Made by a program: the position numbers and the translations under genes
Source: Paramacrobiotus metropolitanus
Lineage: Eukaryota; Tardigrada; Eutardigrada; Parachela; Macrobiotidae
Direction of reading: 5' to 3'
DNA length: 64,000 bases
Assembly (NCBI RefSeq): GCF_019649055.1
Contig: NW_026570251.1
Location: 124,001-188,000 of the forward strand
The notes under the pieces: model-generated
Seen by the model: only the letters and a program-made list of their open reading frames with translations
Told to the model about the DNA's origin: nothing
Databases searched by the model: none
Part shown: positions 33,165 through 45,100 of the stretch, in pieces
How the letters are laid out: every line of letters begins with the position of its first letter
How positions within the stretch are numbered: position 1 is the first letter of the stretch

Positions 33165-35032
33165 GTACCCGTAATTCGTTAAGGTTTTATATACGAACAT
33201 TTAACAAATTTCAGTTGGCAATACATCGATATGTATTAACACGGCTGTCGTAACTAGTTACACTCCATGAACTCAAACCTAACATTTCCAGTACACAAGT
33301 CGAGCGCGGAGCGCGAGGCTTACCTTGTCGACCGAAGCGTAACGAAAGCCTATGTTCAAGAATAATGCAAAATGTGGTGTGTATATGCGTGGGTAACCAC
33401 CAGCAAATGCACGTATGCACGATGGTACCTGTCACCAAATGCACAGCACGGTTGCCGTATATACTCACGCCACATATAACTCGTAGTGTCTGTACGTCGG
33501 TCACCGTCAGGAAATGCTAACATGCACGGTGATATTTGCACCCGGATGCCCACCTATGCACGGTAACCGTATATATTGGCCGGTGGTAATCTCCCGATAT
33601 GATCAAAAGATTACTGCGTTTGCTTTTTTGGTAACAATGGCAACATAGCGCTACCGAACGTTCGTGGGGCATTATTACCTGTCACAAGCGATGGGCTTCA
33701 TCACCAGTACTGGAATCGTTAGCCGATAGCGACAGTATCAATTTACCGGTTTCCGTTAAACATTTTTGATTCAATATTCTAGTTTGGTGTTGCAGACACA
33801 GTCCAGTACCATAATACTGTTCCTGAAACTCTTTTCTTGACACCCACTCCGGACTTCTGACATTGTACAACATAACAAAAACTAAGTAACGAAATAATAC
33901 TAGAAAAACCCCAAATTGTGCAATTTCCGGCAAATATGTCCCCACAGACATTTTTGCAGTGCCCCATTAGCGAACCAAACAACCCTGTGCGATAAAAAAA
34001 TCAAAACAAATTAATATCCCGGTTATTAACAAGTACCTTCTAGAAAACTGCCTAATCGGAATAGCACTCCGTTAGCATTACTAAGGGCAATTTCGTGTAA
34101 ATGGTAGCCCTCCGGCCAAGTCGGTATCACCAGATTTTGACATGATAGACCTATACGGGAACGCTGCTTTTCAGTTCAGTTTTTAGTTTTCTATAAAACG
34201 TCACCAGCGTTACTAAATCCAACCCCTCCTACCGCATTCAGCAGATTTACTGTGCCATTGACTGCTTTGCATATTATATGCATATTGTGGCGGTGACCTT
34301 CCACAGCACTGTATGAACCGGCATAAATTTTTCCACTAGAGTTGAAGAAATTATGATTTTTGTGTACAGTGTCGAAACATGTATTCGAAACACTTACGTA
34401 ATTGCGAAATTTTATGTAAATGCTTACCGGCGCCTGAGGCCGAGATTTCACTATTGTCATTGTACTAAAATTATACCAGCTGGAATGAGAGCATTAAATA
34501 ATCGAAAAAGAGTGCCCACTGTAAAACGGGGTGTCATCATTTAGGATATAGTCCTGCTCCGCTTCGATCCTGCAGTGCGCGCAAAAGCGAGTGCACTTTT
34601 CTAGTATGTAGTACACAATACTAAATACTTATTTTGTACATTTTTTATTTTTGCGGTATAGATTTACGAGCTGTACACTCTTCAGGCTGCGCAAGGCCGA
34701 CCTCGCGCAAAATTGCACAATAAGGTCACAAAAGAACAGCAACAGATAAGGTATTGGAGAATAAAAGCACTGACCTATTTTTACCGCGTGTGTGTCACTA
34801 TTCCGGAAGCAGATGGTTGGTTTGCAAACAAAAGAGTACACTTTTGAGAAACATTTGAAGGAACTATGATGCAATACTGTTTTATTTTACCTTTACTCAT
34901 ATTCTACGTTTTAATTAGCACGCAGATCAGATTGTGCATATCCGGAATAAAGATCCGTACAAACCACTATTTAAATCTCACTGTCCCCTAACAACCGCAT
35001 TAATCATTTTATAATTTTCAAATTGTAACAGA
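33165..35032. other. Spacer upstream of H2A variant
   Basis: No secure gene. Around 33,360-33,590 there are repeated pieces of TGCACGGT and CCGTATATA. Minus-strand frames at 33,682-33,951 and 34,191-34,460 are unassigned; the latter has possible splice sites but no family. Confidence 0.4.
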
Positions 35033-35694
35033 ATGCCGCACGGTCGCGTAGCGAAAAAAACTAGAGGTAGAGCCCTCTCCCGCTCCAGGCGAGCCGGTGC
35101 AATACTGCCGGTTGGCCGTATTCACCAGGCTATGATTCAGGGTAGCCAAACTGAAGAATCCGCATCTGTATTCATGGCCGGCGTTCTAGAGTATTTGGTT
35201 GCCGAACTCCTGTTCCTTGCTGGAAACGTGGCAGAAGTTGCACGTGCCACCGACATCAAGCCGGGTCACATTGATCAAGCCATTCGTGACGATCCGGAGG
35301 TAGGTTTTGTAAATACATATGCTACTTGCTTATTACGGTCGCATAAATATTATCATTACACCCTTATTAAAATTATCATTAAATATCATAAATATAATAT
35401 TATAAAATTTGTAATTATAATATTTAATATTATCATACTCCCTTATTAAATATTACAAATATTATCATACACCCTTATTAAATCCGGCAATTATTATTAT
35501 CTACAGGTACTGCAAGTCATGCTGGTATGCGACAACGCAAAAGCTATCTAAAATATTTATAACGCTCATATCTGTATAGACCTATTTGTTGATATTACGT
35601 ATATGAAATCATAATAATACTTTCTTCTTCGCAGTTTACAACGCTCTTGTGGGGTGTGCTCCTGGGATGGTGCGATCGCCATAACCGCCGCTAA
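35033..35694 (+). CDS. Short divergent histone H2A variant, two exons
   Basis: Exon 1 (35033-35299) and exon 2 (35635-35694) join in phase 0 (GAG|GTAGGT, TTCTTCGCAG|TTT) to 108 residues. The H2A fold is clear: RSRRAGAILPVGRIHQ, VFMAGVLEYLVAELLFLAGN, IKPGHIDQAIRDDPE. It is shorter than canonical H2A. The ELAG position has Phe (LLFLAG), so one acidic-patch glutamate is lost, and the docking tail (FTTLLWGVLLGW) has no lysine-rich end. These are features of short H2A variants that loosen nucleosomes; the function here is inferred. The intron has AT-rich repeats of TATTATCATACACCCTTATTAAA (about 35,349-35,482). Confidence 0.85.
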
Positions 35695-36796
35695 TAGATT
35701 TGGCTCGAGATGTCGTACTGTGTGCTGATGTGCTAATAAAAACTTGTTTTCCTCATGAATTTTTGAAATGTTAACAATATTAAAAAACTAAACTTGCTTT
35801 AGCTAGTTGAGTGGAATCTATATTCAGTGGAATGTGAATGTTATCCCGTACTTCTGTTTTGGAATAAAATAATTTTCAGGTGTCTCCCACACCTGACAGT
35901 CTCGTAGTCCATCAGGACCACATCATAATAACTGAACGCGTTACCAAGCCTGTCACAATAAACTGCCTTTGACAGCAAAAAAATCCTGCCGACTTTACAG
36001 TAAGCAGTAATATTTTCAGTCACTGACATTAAAATTCGGGCAATACTGTATCTGCACAGTCATCAATGAGAATCTATGAGAACTTAAGTGAGTGTATCAA
36101 TGAGAAGTTGTGCACAGTCTATCAATGAGAACTTAAGTCGAAATACAGTTGGCTACCATACAACACAAACCGCATCGAAATAGTCAGTAGTAGGTACCTA
36201 TTTTTACCGTATAGTGTAGAATAACGACGTAGTTGTCCGAAAATCCAGTTCAATAAGATCAAGAAAAAAACCCTTGGGTGCCGTATCCTTAGCTTTTCCA
36301 GCATCAGTTATCAGTTTCCAGGGTGGTACAGCAACCGTGTTCTCCTCACAATGTAACGTACCAGGATCGAATACGCTTTATTAGTCTGTCCACTAGCCAT
36401 GTAAAACCGACGTCCCACAAAATACAGTATGAGTACATTGCTAAGAGGTGTACGTCCATTTGGACCCCGCCAAACAATCTCGTGAGGCCCCAGGGCTTAA
36501 CTTTTATAATAATTATTAGAATGATAGCCAGTATGAGTATGATAGAATGGGTATGATAGCCTGCTCATTACACAAAAAATTGTAAACATACGGTGAACTA
36601 CAGCAATAAACAGATTACTGTACATACAAAATGCATACACAGTACGTACACAGTATAACTATACGAGTACATACATAAATTAAACAGACAAAGCTACTGT
36701 GTAGAAAATTTATATACAGTAGTCATTATCGTTGCACAAAGTGGTTCTCGTGCAAGCAGTTCTTAGGGCGTCAGTTTACCGATCTGATCATCGCCA
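35695..36796. other. Spacer
   Basis: AT-rich, no recognised gene. A short repeat of ATCAATGAGAA occurs three times between 36,060 and 36,130. Confidence 0.5.
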
Positions 36797-36966
36797 CGCC
36801 TTATCGCACCTGTGATACACTGTGGAGAGACAAAAGGGGAGTGTAAACATTCCGATTTTACAGCCACTGAGTGCCCATCTCCGCACATAGACACTATTGG
36901 GTAGAAAATACGGTGGCCAGCACCGCCTTTTCATCTCTCGCAGTGTATCACAGGTGTGATAAGGCG
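36797..36966. mobile_element. MITE, 170 bp, 32-33-bp terminal inverted repeats
   Basis: Left arm 36797-36829 and right arm 36935-36966 (CGCCTTATC, then ACCTGTGATACACTG) pair with two or three mismatches. No coding content. Confidence 0.85.
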
Positions 36967-37021
36967 GAGTAAGGTAACAAAACGGGCGTCCAGCATTAAC
37001 TGATTGTTATAACTATGTGTA

Positions 37022-37132
37022 TGGCGCGTCGGGAGACATTCCATGAAAAGTAGGTCACCGGACAGCGTCATGCTGAATTAGGTCGGCATATGAATAGGCA
37101 GTCCATCTCAAGGAATGTCTCCCGGCGCGCCA
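37022..37132. mobile_element. MITE/fold-back, 111 bp, 21-bp inverted repeats
   Basis: TGGCGCG(T/C)CGGGAGACATTCC at 37022-37042 is matched in reverse at 37112-37132 with one mismatch. It lies 55 bp from the previous MITE. Confidence 0.85.
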
Positions 37133-37584
37133 TGCACAACTTCACTCGAAATCCAACAGCCGACGTCTGGATACTTAGTGTGAACAACACCACTGCACTA
37201 ACATCATTATAATTTACTTAAACTAAACTACTTTATGGTAACATTAATCATAGTTAAATACAGAATACTATTGCGATAGTTATTATTATTGTTTAAGAAT
37301 TTAAGTTAATAACGTAATTTACTGTTAGGATTATGATTATAACCATATAGCTAACTAAATAAAAACATAAGTTTGTTGTTGTAATGGGTTTAACGTTGTT
37401 GTAATTATAGCCGTAATTATTGTTGTGTTCCAGATGTTATTGTTTATTGTAGCTACGCCGAATTATTGATGTTTAGAGTGTTTGTAAATAAATAATATGT
37501 CTGTTATTCATAAACAAGATGTTAATGTTTGTCCGGTGACCATTTCAACGCTTCTTTTCTTCTCCTGCACCCTGCTATTCAGTT
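37133..37584. other. Spacer before papain-like gene
   Basis: AT-rich. It ends in a pyrimidine tract and CAG (about 37,550-37,584) that fits a splice acceptor for the next exon, so the gene may have an earlier first exon that I did not find. Confidence 0.4.
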
Positions 37585-38913
37585 TTTAAGACGACGGAAA
37601 TGGAAGATTCCAGAAGAGGGTAAAGTTAGACTGTTTGCTCCCGTTAAAGATCCGGAAGCCATCGAAGACTTTACAATAGTGGTGCGATCATTAGCGCACA
37701 ATGCCGACGCGGCTGCGAATTTGTTTGCCAGGGTCGCACTGGACGAATATATAAATTACGAGATACACTGTACAGAGTGCAGCGCGTTCTCCTCATAAAC
37801 AGTATGATGCCACCTGTTATGCGTACGCAACGGCAACTGTCTTTCATCTTGTTATGAAGAGGATTCAAGGTCAGTGTTCTAACAGTTTCGTAAAGCAAAC
37901 ACAGGTACCACACACCAGCGGTAGACGACTGTAGCCGACAAAACCGTCCGGGCAGATGAATCGTCCGCCGGACACTTGTGCGTTTAAGCCGGCAAAACCG
38001 TCCGGTGGGCCAAAAGAATCTCCGCCGTAAATGTGGCTCACCCAGTTTTTTCTGCTGTAATCGATTCTGAACGACCCTGACTGAATATTCGTCGCGGACG
38101 GTTTTGCCGGAATGCATATTCGGGGCGGAATTTTCTTTCAAGAGCGAAATTGTGAATAGTTGTTTAACTACAGGGAGAGATGGTGGCGTACCAACATTTC
38201 AAGATCTATACAACAAATTCGTTGGTACTTTTGGAACTAAGCCGGCAAACACGGAGAAGGTCATTGACAGATTCGCGCAAGAGTATCGACTTGAATATCG
38301 TAAGCTGTATGCCACATCGGAGCGTGTAACCGGCACCCGATATGCCGTTAATGGCGAAGGTGAACCTAATACTGAAAGCGAGGCTAGACAAGTGTTAAAT
38401 GCCGGGCGCCCTCTGATAGCCACATATTATTTAACCATGCAGCAGTGGAAAAATTTTGATCATTTCTACGAAAACAACAAGCAAGGCGTACTGACGAAGG
38501 AAGACTTGGGAGAATGCGGCGATGAACCGACTTACGGTCATGCTGTTGTACTGATATACTGCGACCCTATATGCCTGGTTTATTTGAATTCGAAAGGAAA
38601 GGAATTTGCCGACAACGGTTTGTTTCGAGTAGCTGATAATTCTGTGCTAAAATGCAAATATTATGAAGTTTATTGGAAAGAAAGTGCATTAAGCGACGAC
38701 GAAAGAGAACAGTTTCTGCTTACGGGGTACAACAAGGCACATATTTTAGCTCGGCAGCTGCCTGATTCGATCAAGCGCTTACCTTATCATTGCCAAAAAT
38801 GTTCGGAACCGTCCCCAGCCAACGAATATACCGGCAATTTTATGGAAGTTTGGTGTCCAAAATGCCATGAAATGTTTACGCCAGCGCCGATTGGATTTGT
38901 TGCCGGCTTTTAA
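37585..38913 (+). CDS. Papain-like (C1) protease homologue with C-terminal zinc ribbon
   Basis: Two coding stretches. 37585-about 37795 ends in HCTECSAFSS, which could be the catalytic C-x-x-C-W-A-F-S region with Ser for Trp. The second, starting near 38142 after a pyrimidine-rich acceptor, has SEIVNSC and GRDGG (papain LSEQxLVDC and GCxGG), then GHAVVLIYCD (catalytic His) and FRVADNS (Asn). Residues near the end (CQKC, then CPKC 23 residues later) form a zinc-ribbon pair not usual for papains. The middle exon between them is not found, and the interval holds repeats, so the gene model is incomplete. It may be a divergent or inactive protease. Confidence 0.55.
37934..38110. repeat. Three copies of a CCGGCAAAACCGTCCGG-type motif
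   Basis: Direct copies at 37934-37951 and 37988-38005 and an inverted copy at 38095-38110. They could form hairpins and lie in the unresolved interval of the papain-like gene. Confidence 0.75.
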
Positions 38914-40229
38914 TATGAGAATCTGGTGTATTGGTGTGCCAAGTCGCACAATCTGGATAAAGGAAACGATATAATTTAAAGATTTATGTTACCAATTATT
39001 CTGCGAAAGGATAAGTAGCGGTAATTTTTATCTTGAATAAATTGCATTTGAGGTCTACAGTCGTGCCTGATTTTTTCACATAAAACAATTTTGAACTATT
39101 ACTCAATAAAAAGCCTTAGACTCAATCAATAATCAATAAAAAGAAAAAGAATTAAATCAATAAAAAGCCTTAGACTTGGTGAGTTGAATCTCAAACTCAA
39201 AGGGTTGCACCAAAGAGCCTAAGTAGCGACGCGTTTCATCCCAGAAATAGCGTTTTCTGTAATACTTTATTTACTGTTTTTTTCCCTCACCATCCGTCGC
39301 AGTTTTATACCAAGATTCGCGCGAACTTAAAAATGAGGAAACCGATTCTAAAAATTTCAAGTACTCCAAAAAAAGCAAACTTTCCTGAATACACGAAAAC
39401 AAAAAGCCGACAGCCGTAGAGCTCGGGAAACAAATCATTGAAGCTGGCCCGCTTAAGTGTATTCACCGCTTAAGGTAATATAGTGGTCCATTAAAGTTGA
39501 AGTCACCTTACGGGTAGAGTATATAGCAGCGAACTGCAGCTGCACAGCGCACTAAGTACCGTAGCACACTCTCATTTCTCATTTGCACTGGACTTTCATT
39601 ACCTGTGGTACAACGGTTATGCAACAGCTTAAAACAACACAATTTTACAACATCAAAATTTCATTGAACTTTTCTGCTCCTTCCATCGTTCCCAAAACTG
39701 ATGCAGCGTTTCCCGTTGTATCACTAGAGACAGTCGTTGACGCAGAAATTCATGGGAACGTCTTTCGCCTGTGTGAATTGCTCCAGTCGTTTGCCCTGTT
39801 CTTTAATGATGGCAATAGCTGACGGTCCCCATGGGCCCATTGTTTCGAAAGCAATTGGAGAGAGAATGTATCTGCCGTTTGAATGCACTGTATTTGCCGT
39901 TTATATGCAATGTATTTGCACTTGACGGACGCAGCTGAGCTTGTTGGCCAATACTTTGCAGGGTAAGTGATAATTTCATTATAACACGAGCAGAAAATGA
40001 GAGCTGTCAAAAGGTAGGAAAATAGCTAATACTTAAAAAGTTTTAAAGGTACAATGCAAACATTGAGCATTTCTCGCGTACAAGCAGGAAACCGAACTTT
40101 ACTATCAAAAATAATTTATATACACAGGGCCAAATAGTTCATAAGATTAGGGAATCATAAGGCACCGACAACAGAAAAAAACTGAAATTAATGCTAATAG
40201 ACGCACATTCGATTACAAACTATTGTCAG
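38914..40229. other. Spacer
   Basis: No recognised gene. A direct repeat of AATAAAAAGCCTTAGACT occurs at about 39,104-39,121 and 39,159-39,176. A weak TATA-like GTATATAG near 39,518 has no gene I can name after it. Confidence 0.45.
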
Positions 40230-40415
40230 CTAAGTTTTCCGCGAAATATTGTTAGCTCGTGTAATGGCCACACGTACTTGACCATCCGTCTCACTGGTCT
40301 TGGTGTTCAATCGATCAAGCTGCTGATTCTGACGCCTGACCTCTCGCCCCATATCTTGGCTCATCACCTTCAATCCCGTCAGCATCCCGGCCACCGCATT
40401 TAGATTCTCCTCCAT
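40230..40415 (-). CDS. SNAP-25-like protein, last exon (C-terminal SNARE motif)
   Basis: About 61 codons with the heptad pattern of a Qc SNARE: EENLNAVAGMLTGLKVMSQD, the central layer glutamine in RRQNQQLDRL, then VRVAITRANN and a natural stop. This matches the C-terminal helix of SNAP-25-type t-SNAREs, which bridge vesicle and plasma membrane during exocytosis. The exon is preceded by an acceptor (GATTAG|ATGG). That acceptor plus exon start is duplicated 27 nt upstream (40404-40423 and 40431-40450). The N-terminal SNARE helix and palmitoylation region are not found nearby, so this is either a far-spliced last exon or a stray fragment. Confidence 0.7.
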   Translation of the reverse strand: MEENLNAVAGMLTGLKVMSQDMGREVRRQNQQLDRLNTKTSETDGQVRVAITRANNISRKT

Positions 40416-41459
40416 CTAATCTTCCCGCGCATTCTCCCCCATCTAATCTTAATGAGAGGAAAGTATTTTTGCCGTTCCTGGCCCTGGAAGGGGGCCTCCA
40501 CTCCGCTCGGCTAATATATTCGCACAGAACTCGTTTTTTGACTGTTCAAAGCAGGATTATGAAATTAATTTTGTCTACTGGTAAGTACCGATAAAGTACT
40601 TTACTGATAAATGATAATGTATTCTAGATCTGTTTGCATACTGGTAGTATAAGAACTGCTATCGGCAGTCTGGACATATGCAGGATCGCATTCACTCACA
40701 AAATTAGTATCACTTCTCATAGTCGTAGACAATAACCAAAACCAAAATTGGGCTGATGAAATGATGGTAAAACGCGCTCAGAACTTCGCATAACACTACA
40801 TGCTAGCACGAAGGTCTGTTGTAATGAGGTGGTTGACTAATCGGTTTATCTTATTTGCTCTAAACAAGCGGAAGCGGTAACATCCATCCTGCGCTCCGAT
40901 GCTCGAAATGGGCTTTCTTATGTTTATGACTATGACTGCTTTTGACGCATTATTCTGCCATATGTAAAGGAGCAAAGGAAATGACGACAGTCATTACAAC
41001 TATCCGAAGATGAACGGAAATGATAAACTGAAGCACTGGTTGAAACCCTAGCTCAAACGCGATTTCCAGTACCCAGCTGCCACGGGCGGTCATGCAGATA
41101 TACTCGTACGCAGCTACATATTGGCAAATTCGAATGCTTTGGCAAAACTTGGGTGTAAGTTATTCTTCTAACGTGTTACAATTAAATTTAGTTTTATTAA
41201 GTTGAACACAAACACATCTCTAAGAGTCTTAATACGCTATAATAGTTTTTAATGCATATGTAGTATGTTTCAGTAAAAATACCGTTGGTCTATACAACAA
41301 CAACAAATACAAATAACAAGTACAACAAATACGTGTACAATAACGAAGAACAACAGTTCTGTTCCGTACTAGACCGCTGCAATTCAAACACCAAAAGAAA
41401 TAACAATGTGGCAGCATAATTAAAATTGTATTCTTGCTGCATGTCAGTATGCTTTCTAT
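40416..41459. other. Spacer upstream of SNARE exon
   Basis: No gene or strong repeat recognised apart from the duplicated acceptor at its left edge. Confidence 0.45.
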
Positions 41460-41462
41460 TAA

Positions 41463-42108
41463 CGAGGGAGATACCCGAACACGTCCGCGTCAGATCAGCA
41501 TACACTTGGTACCATCAGAATCCTTAGAATTTCAGCTATTTTCTTCGAGAATCAAAACACCCCCAGATGAAGAACTCGAGTTTAGTGATCTCTGAGAAGC
41601 CAGCATAGATATGATGGCTGACTTCCATCGAAACGTCAGCAGGCGCCATACGCAATGTCCAGCCTAGCTACGCCATGCGCTACGAATAGTCTGGCTGCAA
41701 TCTGTAGTTTCTGTACTGGTATCTTTGACAGCTGTCTCACCTATTTTGCCCTGTCGCGCGCACCAGCATCCGCGGTTGCATTGATCTGTACGGAGCCAGT
41801 CGATGCTGATGCGCTTACAGAGTCAAAAAACTGCGATAGCTATCGATAAAGCGCTATTGAACTTGTCGCTGAAAGACGGTTGCGCAATCTCGCATCCGTA
41901 CCAAGGCGCCGTATAGCTCTGTATGGCGTCTGCTGACGTTTCGATGGAAATCAGCCATCTTACCTGTGTTGGCTTCTCAGGGATCCCTGAACTCCAGTTC
42001 TTTATCTGGGGGTATTTTGATTATCAAAGAAATAGCTGAAATTCTAAGGATTCTAATGGTACCAAGTGTATGCTGATCTGACGCGGACGTGTTCGGGTAT
42101 CTCCCTCG
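41463..42108. mobile_element. PIF/Harbinger-like MITE, 646 bp, TAA target duplication
   Basis: Arms of about 190-200 bp (41463-about 41,660 and about 41,915-42108) are imperfect reverse complements, starting CGAGGGAGATACCCGAACAC. TAA flanks both sides (41460-41462 and 42109-42111). A three-base TWA duplication is typical of PIF/Harbinger. No transposase frame. Confidence 0.8.
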
Positions 42109-42132
42109 TAACTTAGATACACACATTCAAAA

Positions 42133-45100
42133 TTAGCGCAAATAACACGAACGCTTGTTATAGTCGAAGATCACCTCCAGGAAGCTCACTGAATCCCCAG
42201 CTTGCGTCGAGCGGTCCACCGCCCGCTGCAACGCATCGTGTGCTTCGCGAAACGCCCTCTTTAATGCTTCCATACCGCGGTGCGACGGGGCGGCGGCGTC
42301 TCGAGCTACCTCAACCGGATCCTGGATGCTCAGGGAAGTGCTCATCTCTACAAAGCCCAATCGGCGCTTCATATCCGACTTTGAGATGATCGCACCGTTT
42401 CCGGTCACGATGATGGCCTGCTTATCGAAATCAAAATCTTTGCCGTAGTACTGGAAGAACTGGAGCAGTAAGGAACCCAGGTTGCTACCCGTGGCCTGGT
42501 GCTGGAAGAAACTGATGGCCATCAGATTGACTGTGTAGGAGCTGACTCCCCTGCGGTAGACTTCGTGGAGACTACGGCGGCGCAGGTACTGTAGCCGCCC
42601 GCACAAGTTGCCCCACAGAGTGAGGTATACGGATATTTGGCCTCACATTGCTCGCTGTTCAGCGCAGTGTGTGCAGGGAGAAGGCAGCGGCCGGATCTGC
42701 CAATGGAGCAACTTGTGCGGGCGGCTACAGTACTCCTTCACGACGATGACAAGTTTCGGTAGCAGCGGATAGCGACTGATTGCGGAAATGATCCAATTGG
42801 AGTTCGCCACGCCTTGGGGTGGATTATTATTGGACATGGATGCGCACTACAAGCACACATTTCGAACAATCAAGCTTTATAATGTGCGACGTGCGTACTT
42901 GGATTCTGATAGACAGGCAGTTTCACTGTACTGGCTCGCATCCCAATCACCAAAAACGTAGATGCATATCAACAAAATTGCTTTTTGAAATTTGCTTTTT
43001 GTAGTTCAAGTTAAAGCTTTTATACAATGTGGGATCTGCAGATTATAATCTGCAAAGTAATTACTGACCCTCAGAGAGGCGCCACTTTTCCACCTGGCTT
43101 CGGCAGGAAAGTGGATGCTGTCCGGCAGACTGGTAGACTCATCTTCCACTCTGCCGGACTTTGACTGAAAAGTGGACGTCATCCACCACACACTATGATC
43201 AACCTATCTGTCTCCCTGTCGGCTACAGACGCCATTTTCAGAAGCTGTAAGAATTCCGTAAGTCAGCGAACGCGAATCGGAAATCGAGCAAAGGACTTCC
43301 TACAAAAATTCGCAGCAGAGCCAAATTACGCTGCCACACTGGGAGGCTGCCATTTGTTCACCAACCGGAAGCGGTTGCAATTCGTAGTTTTAAAGTTTTC
43401 AGGGAATTTATTTTTACTAAGTGTTTCAATAAGTGCAAAGCTAACAAATTTTCTGAGGAATTCAGGTTATGTTGGAAGAAGTCAACTACCAGGATAACGT
43501 CCCATGAATTTCTGAATGATTACTGTAAATGTGCCTCTCAGGCACATGGACTGGGCGAGTGTTAAGTCATCTTCTCTCATTTTTTTCTGTCGATCTGTCT
43601 TGCTGGCGCATGGATAAAGGTAATTCTTTATTAGCCTGCAAACCAGCAAGTTCTATGCCTTTTCGATTAACGACTGTATTTAACGAGCTCTTAGAACCAC
43701 CAGAATGCGCGCACATAATATCTGACGGCGTTTCTGAACTTCAGAGGATCCGCGCGCTATTGTTTACGGCCTAGAGCATTTTAGTGTCTTCAAAGGTTGC
43801 TAACGATGCGGTGCGGTGTGCACAGGTGTGCCTTCGATTCGGTTTTTTACGAGAAAGCACGATGTAAAGTACCGATGTAAAGCGAAAACCGCACCGGACG
43901 GTGCGGTGAACAAATGAAAATTGCACCGAAATTTTTCCAAACTGCACCGGTGCATTGATGAAAATAACACAGCCATTCGTCAACAACCCATAATGGCGTT
44001 TAAGCCCGTGTAAATACGCATCCACTATGCTTCCGAATCGCGTACACCCTGCTGCCTATCCTATGCCGGCGTCGATTGATGATTCTCGCCGGGATGGTAC
44101 CCTGTGGCGGTTGGCAGCCGTGCGCCTAAGGTGCGCCGGGAAGTCATCGTAGGCCCATAACAACAAGTGCTGAGCCCGGCACTTTTTAAATACCGCGCGT
44201 TTGCAAACTATGCGGTTTGGTAATTGGGCAGATACATGAAAATTCACAAAAAACCATCCTTTGCAAACGAGCAAAAACGTGTGATAAAAATGTTTACAGT
44301 ATTCTTAAATCAAGCGCTAGTGCTATGGCCACGGTATTACACCACCTCCCATATGACAGCACACGAACAGAAACAGAGCGAATGCATGATTCTCCTGTTG
44401 GCGCACTGTAATATCCCTGTTTGTTAGTGACGTCAAAACGACACAGTGCCAGTCTGCAGTCTCGGCGAGAATCACGAATTGATCTACATAACATGGTGCC
44501 GTTCAGTGCATTCTGCTCATTACGAGATCGCAGCTTGCCGCCAAGGCTAGCGGAAAATTCGGGAATTGGTGCAGCGGTACTATTGTTCTCGCTCACGACG
44601 GCCCAGCCTGCCGCCTCTGCTTTAGCGGCAAGGTGTACGTAGATATAATACTAGATCTGCTCTTATTGTTAATGTCATCCCACTTGTTTCCCCACGTTTC
44701 CTCAGCAAATAATTAGGCAATTCTTGTGCTTCGCGTTTGCCGATTGTAAATAAATACAGTAATAACTGTTAGTGCATTGAACTGTCTTGATAGTGTTTCA
44801 TTGCAAATTTACAACAGAAATTTTAAAATGAGTGCTTCGCGGGGAAGTATGAAAAAACGGTTCTTATTTCGAGACTTCATTGAAACACAATTGTAGAGAA
44901 ACTCAGCTGATCGAAAACGGAATTTCATAAAATTCTTTGCTGAGCACTTTGACTTTTGGTTTTCCGCTTTTTGCATGAGCACTGACTACGAAAAAGGTGT
45001 CAGATAATCCGAGACTCCGGGTTGTGATGATTGTACAGTGGGGCTTGTACTGCTTGTACTGCGTGGTGATTTAGACTTTTTACAAATTAAATAGTCAAAA

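Noticed and set aside
34191-34460. Glycine-rich minus-strand frame (NAVGGVGFSNAG) as a secreted peptide gene
   Set aside because: No signal peptide in the same frame and only weak splice sites.
42586-42733. The insertion in the TENT4-like exon as an ordinary intron
   Set aside because: The GT..AG pair at its edges removes 145 nt and shifts the frame, whereas removal of the element plus one GTAC fits exactly. Kept as MITE unless RNA shows otherwise.
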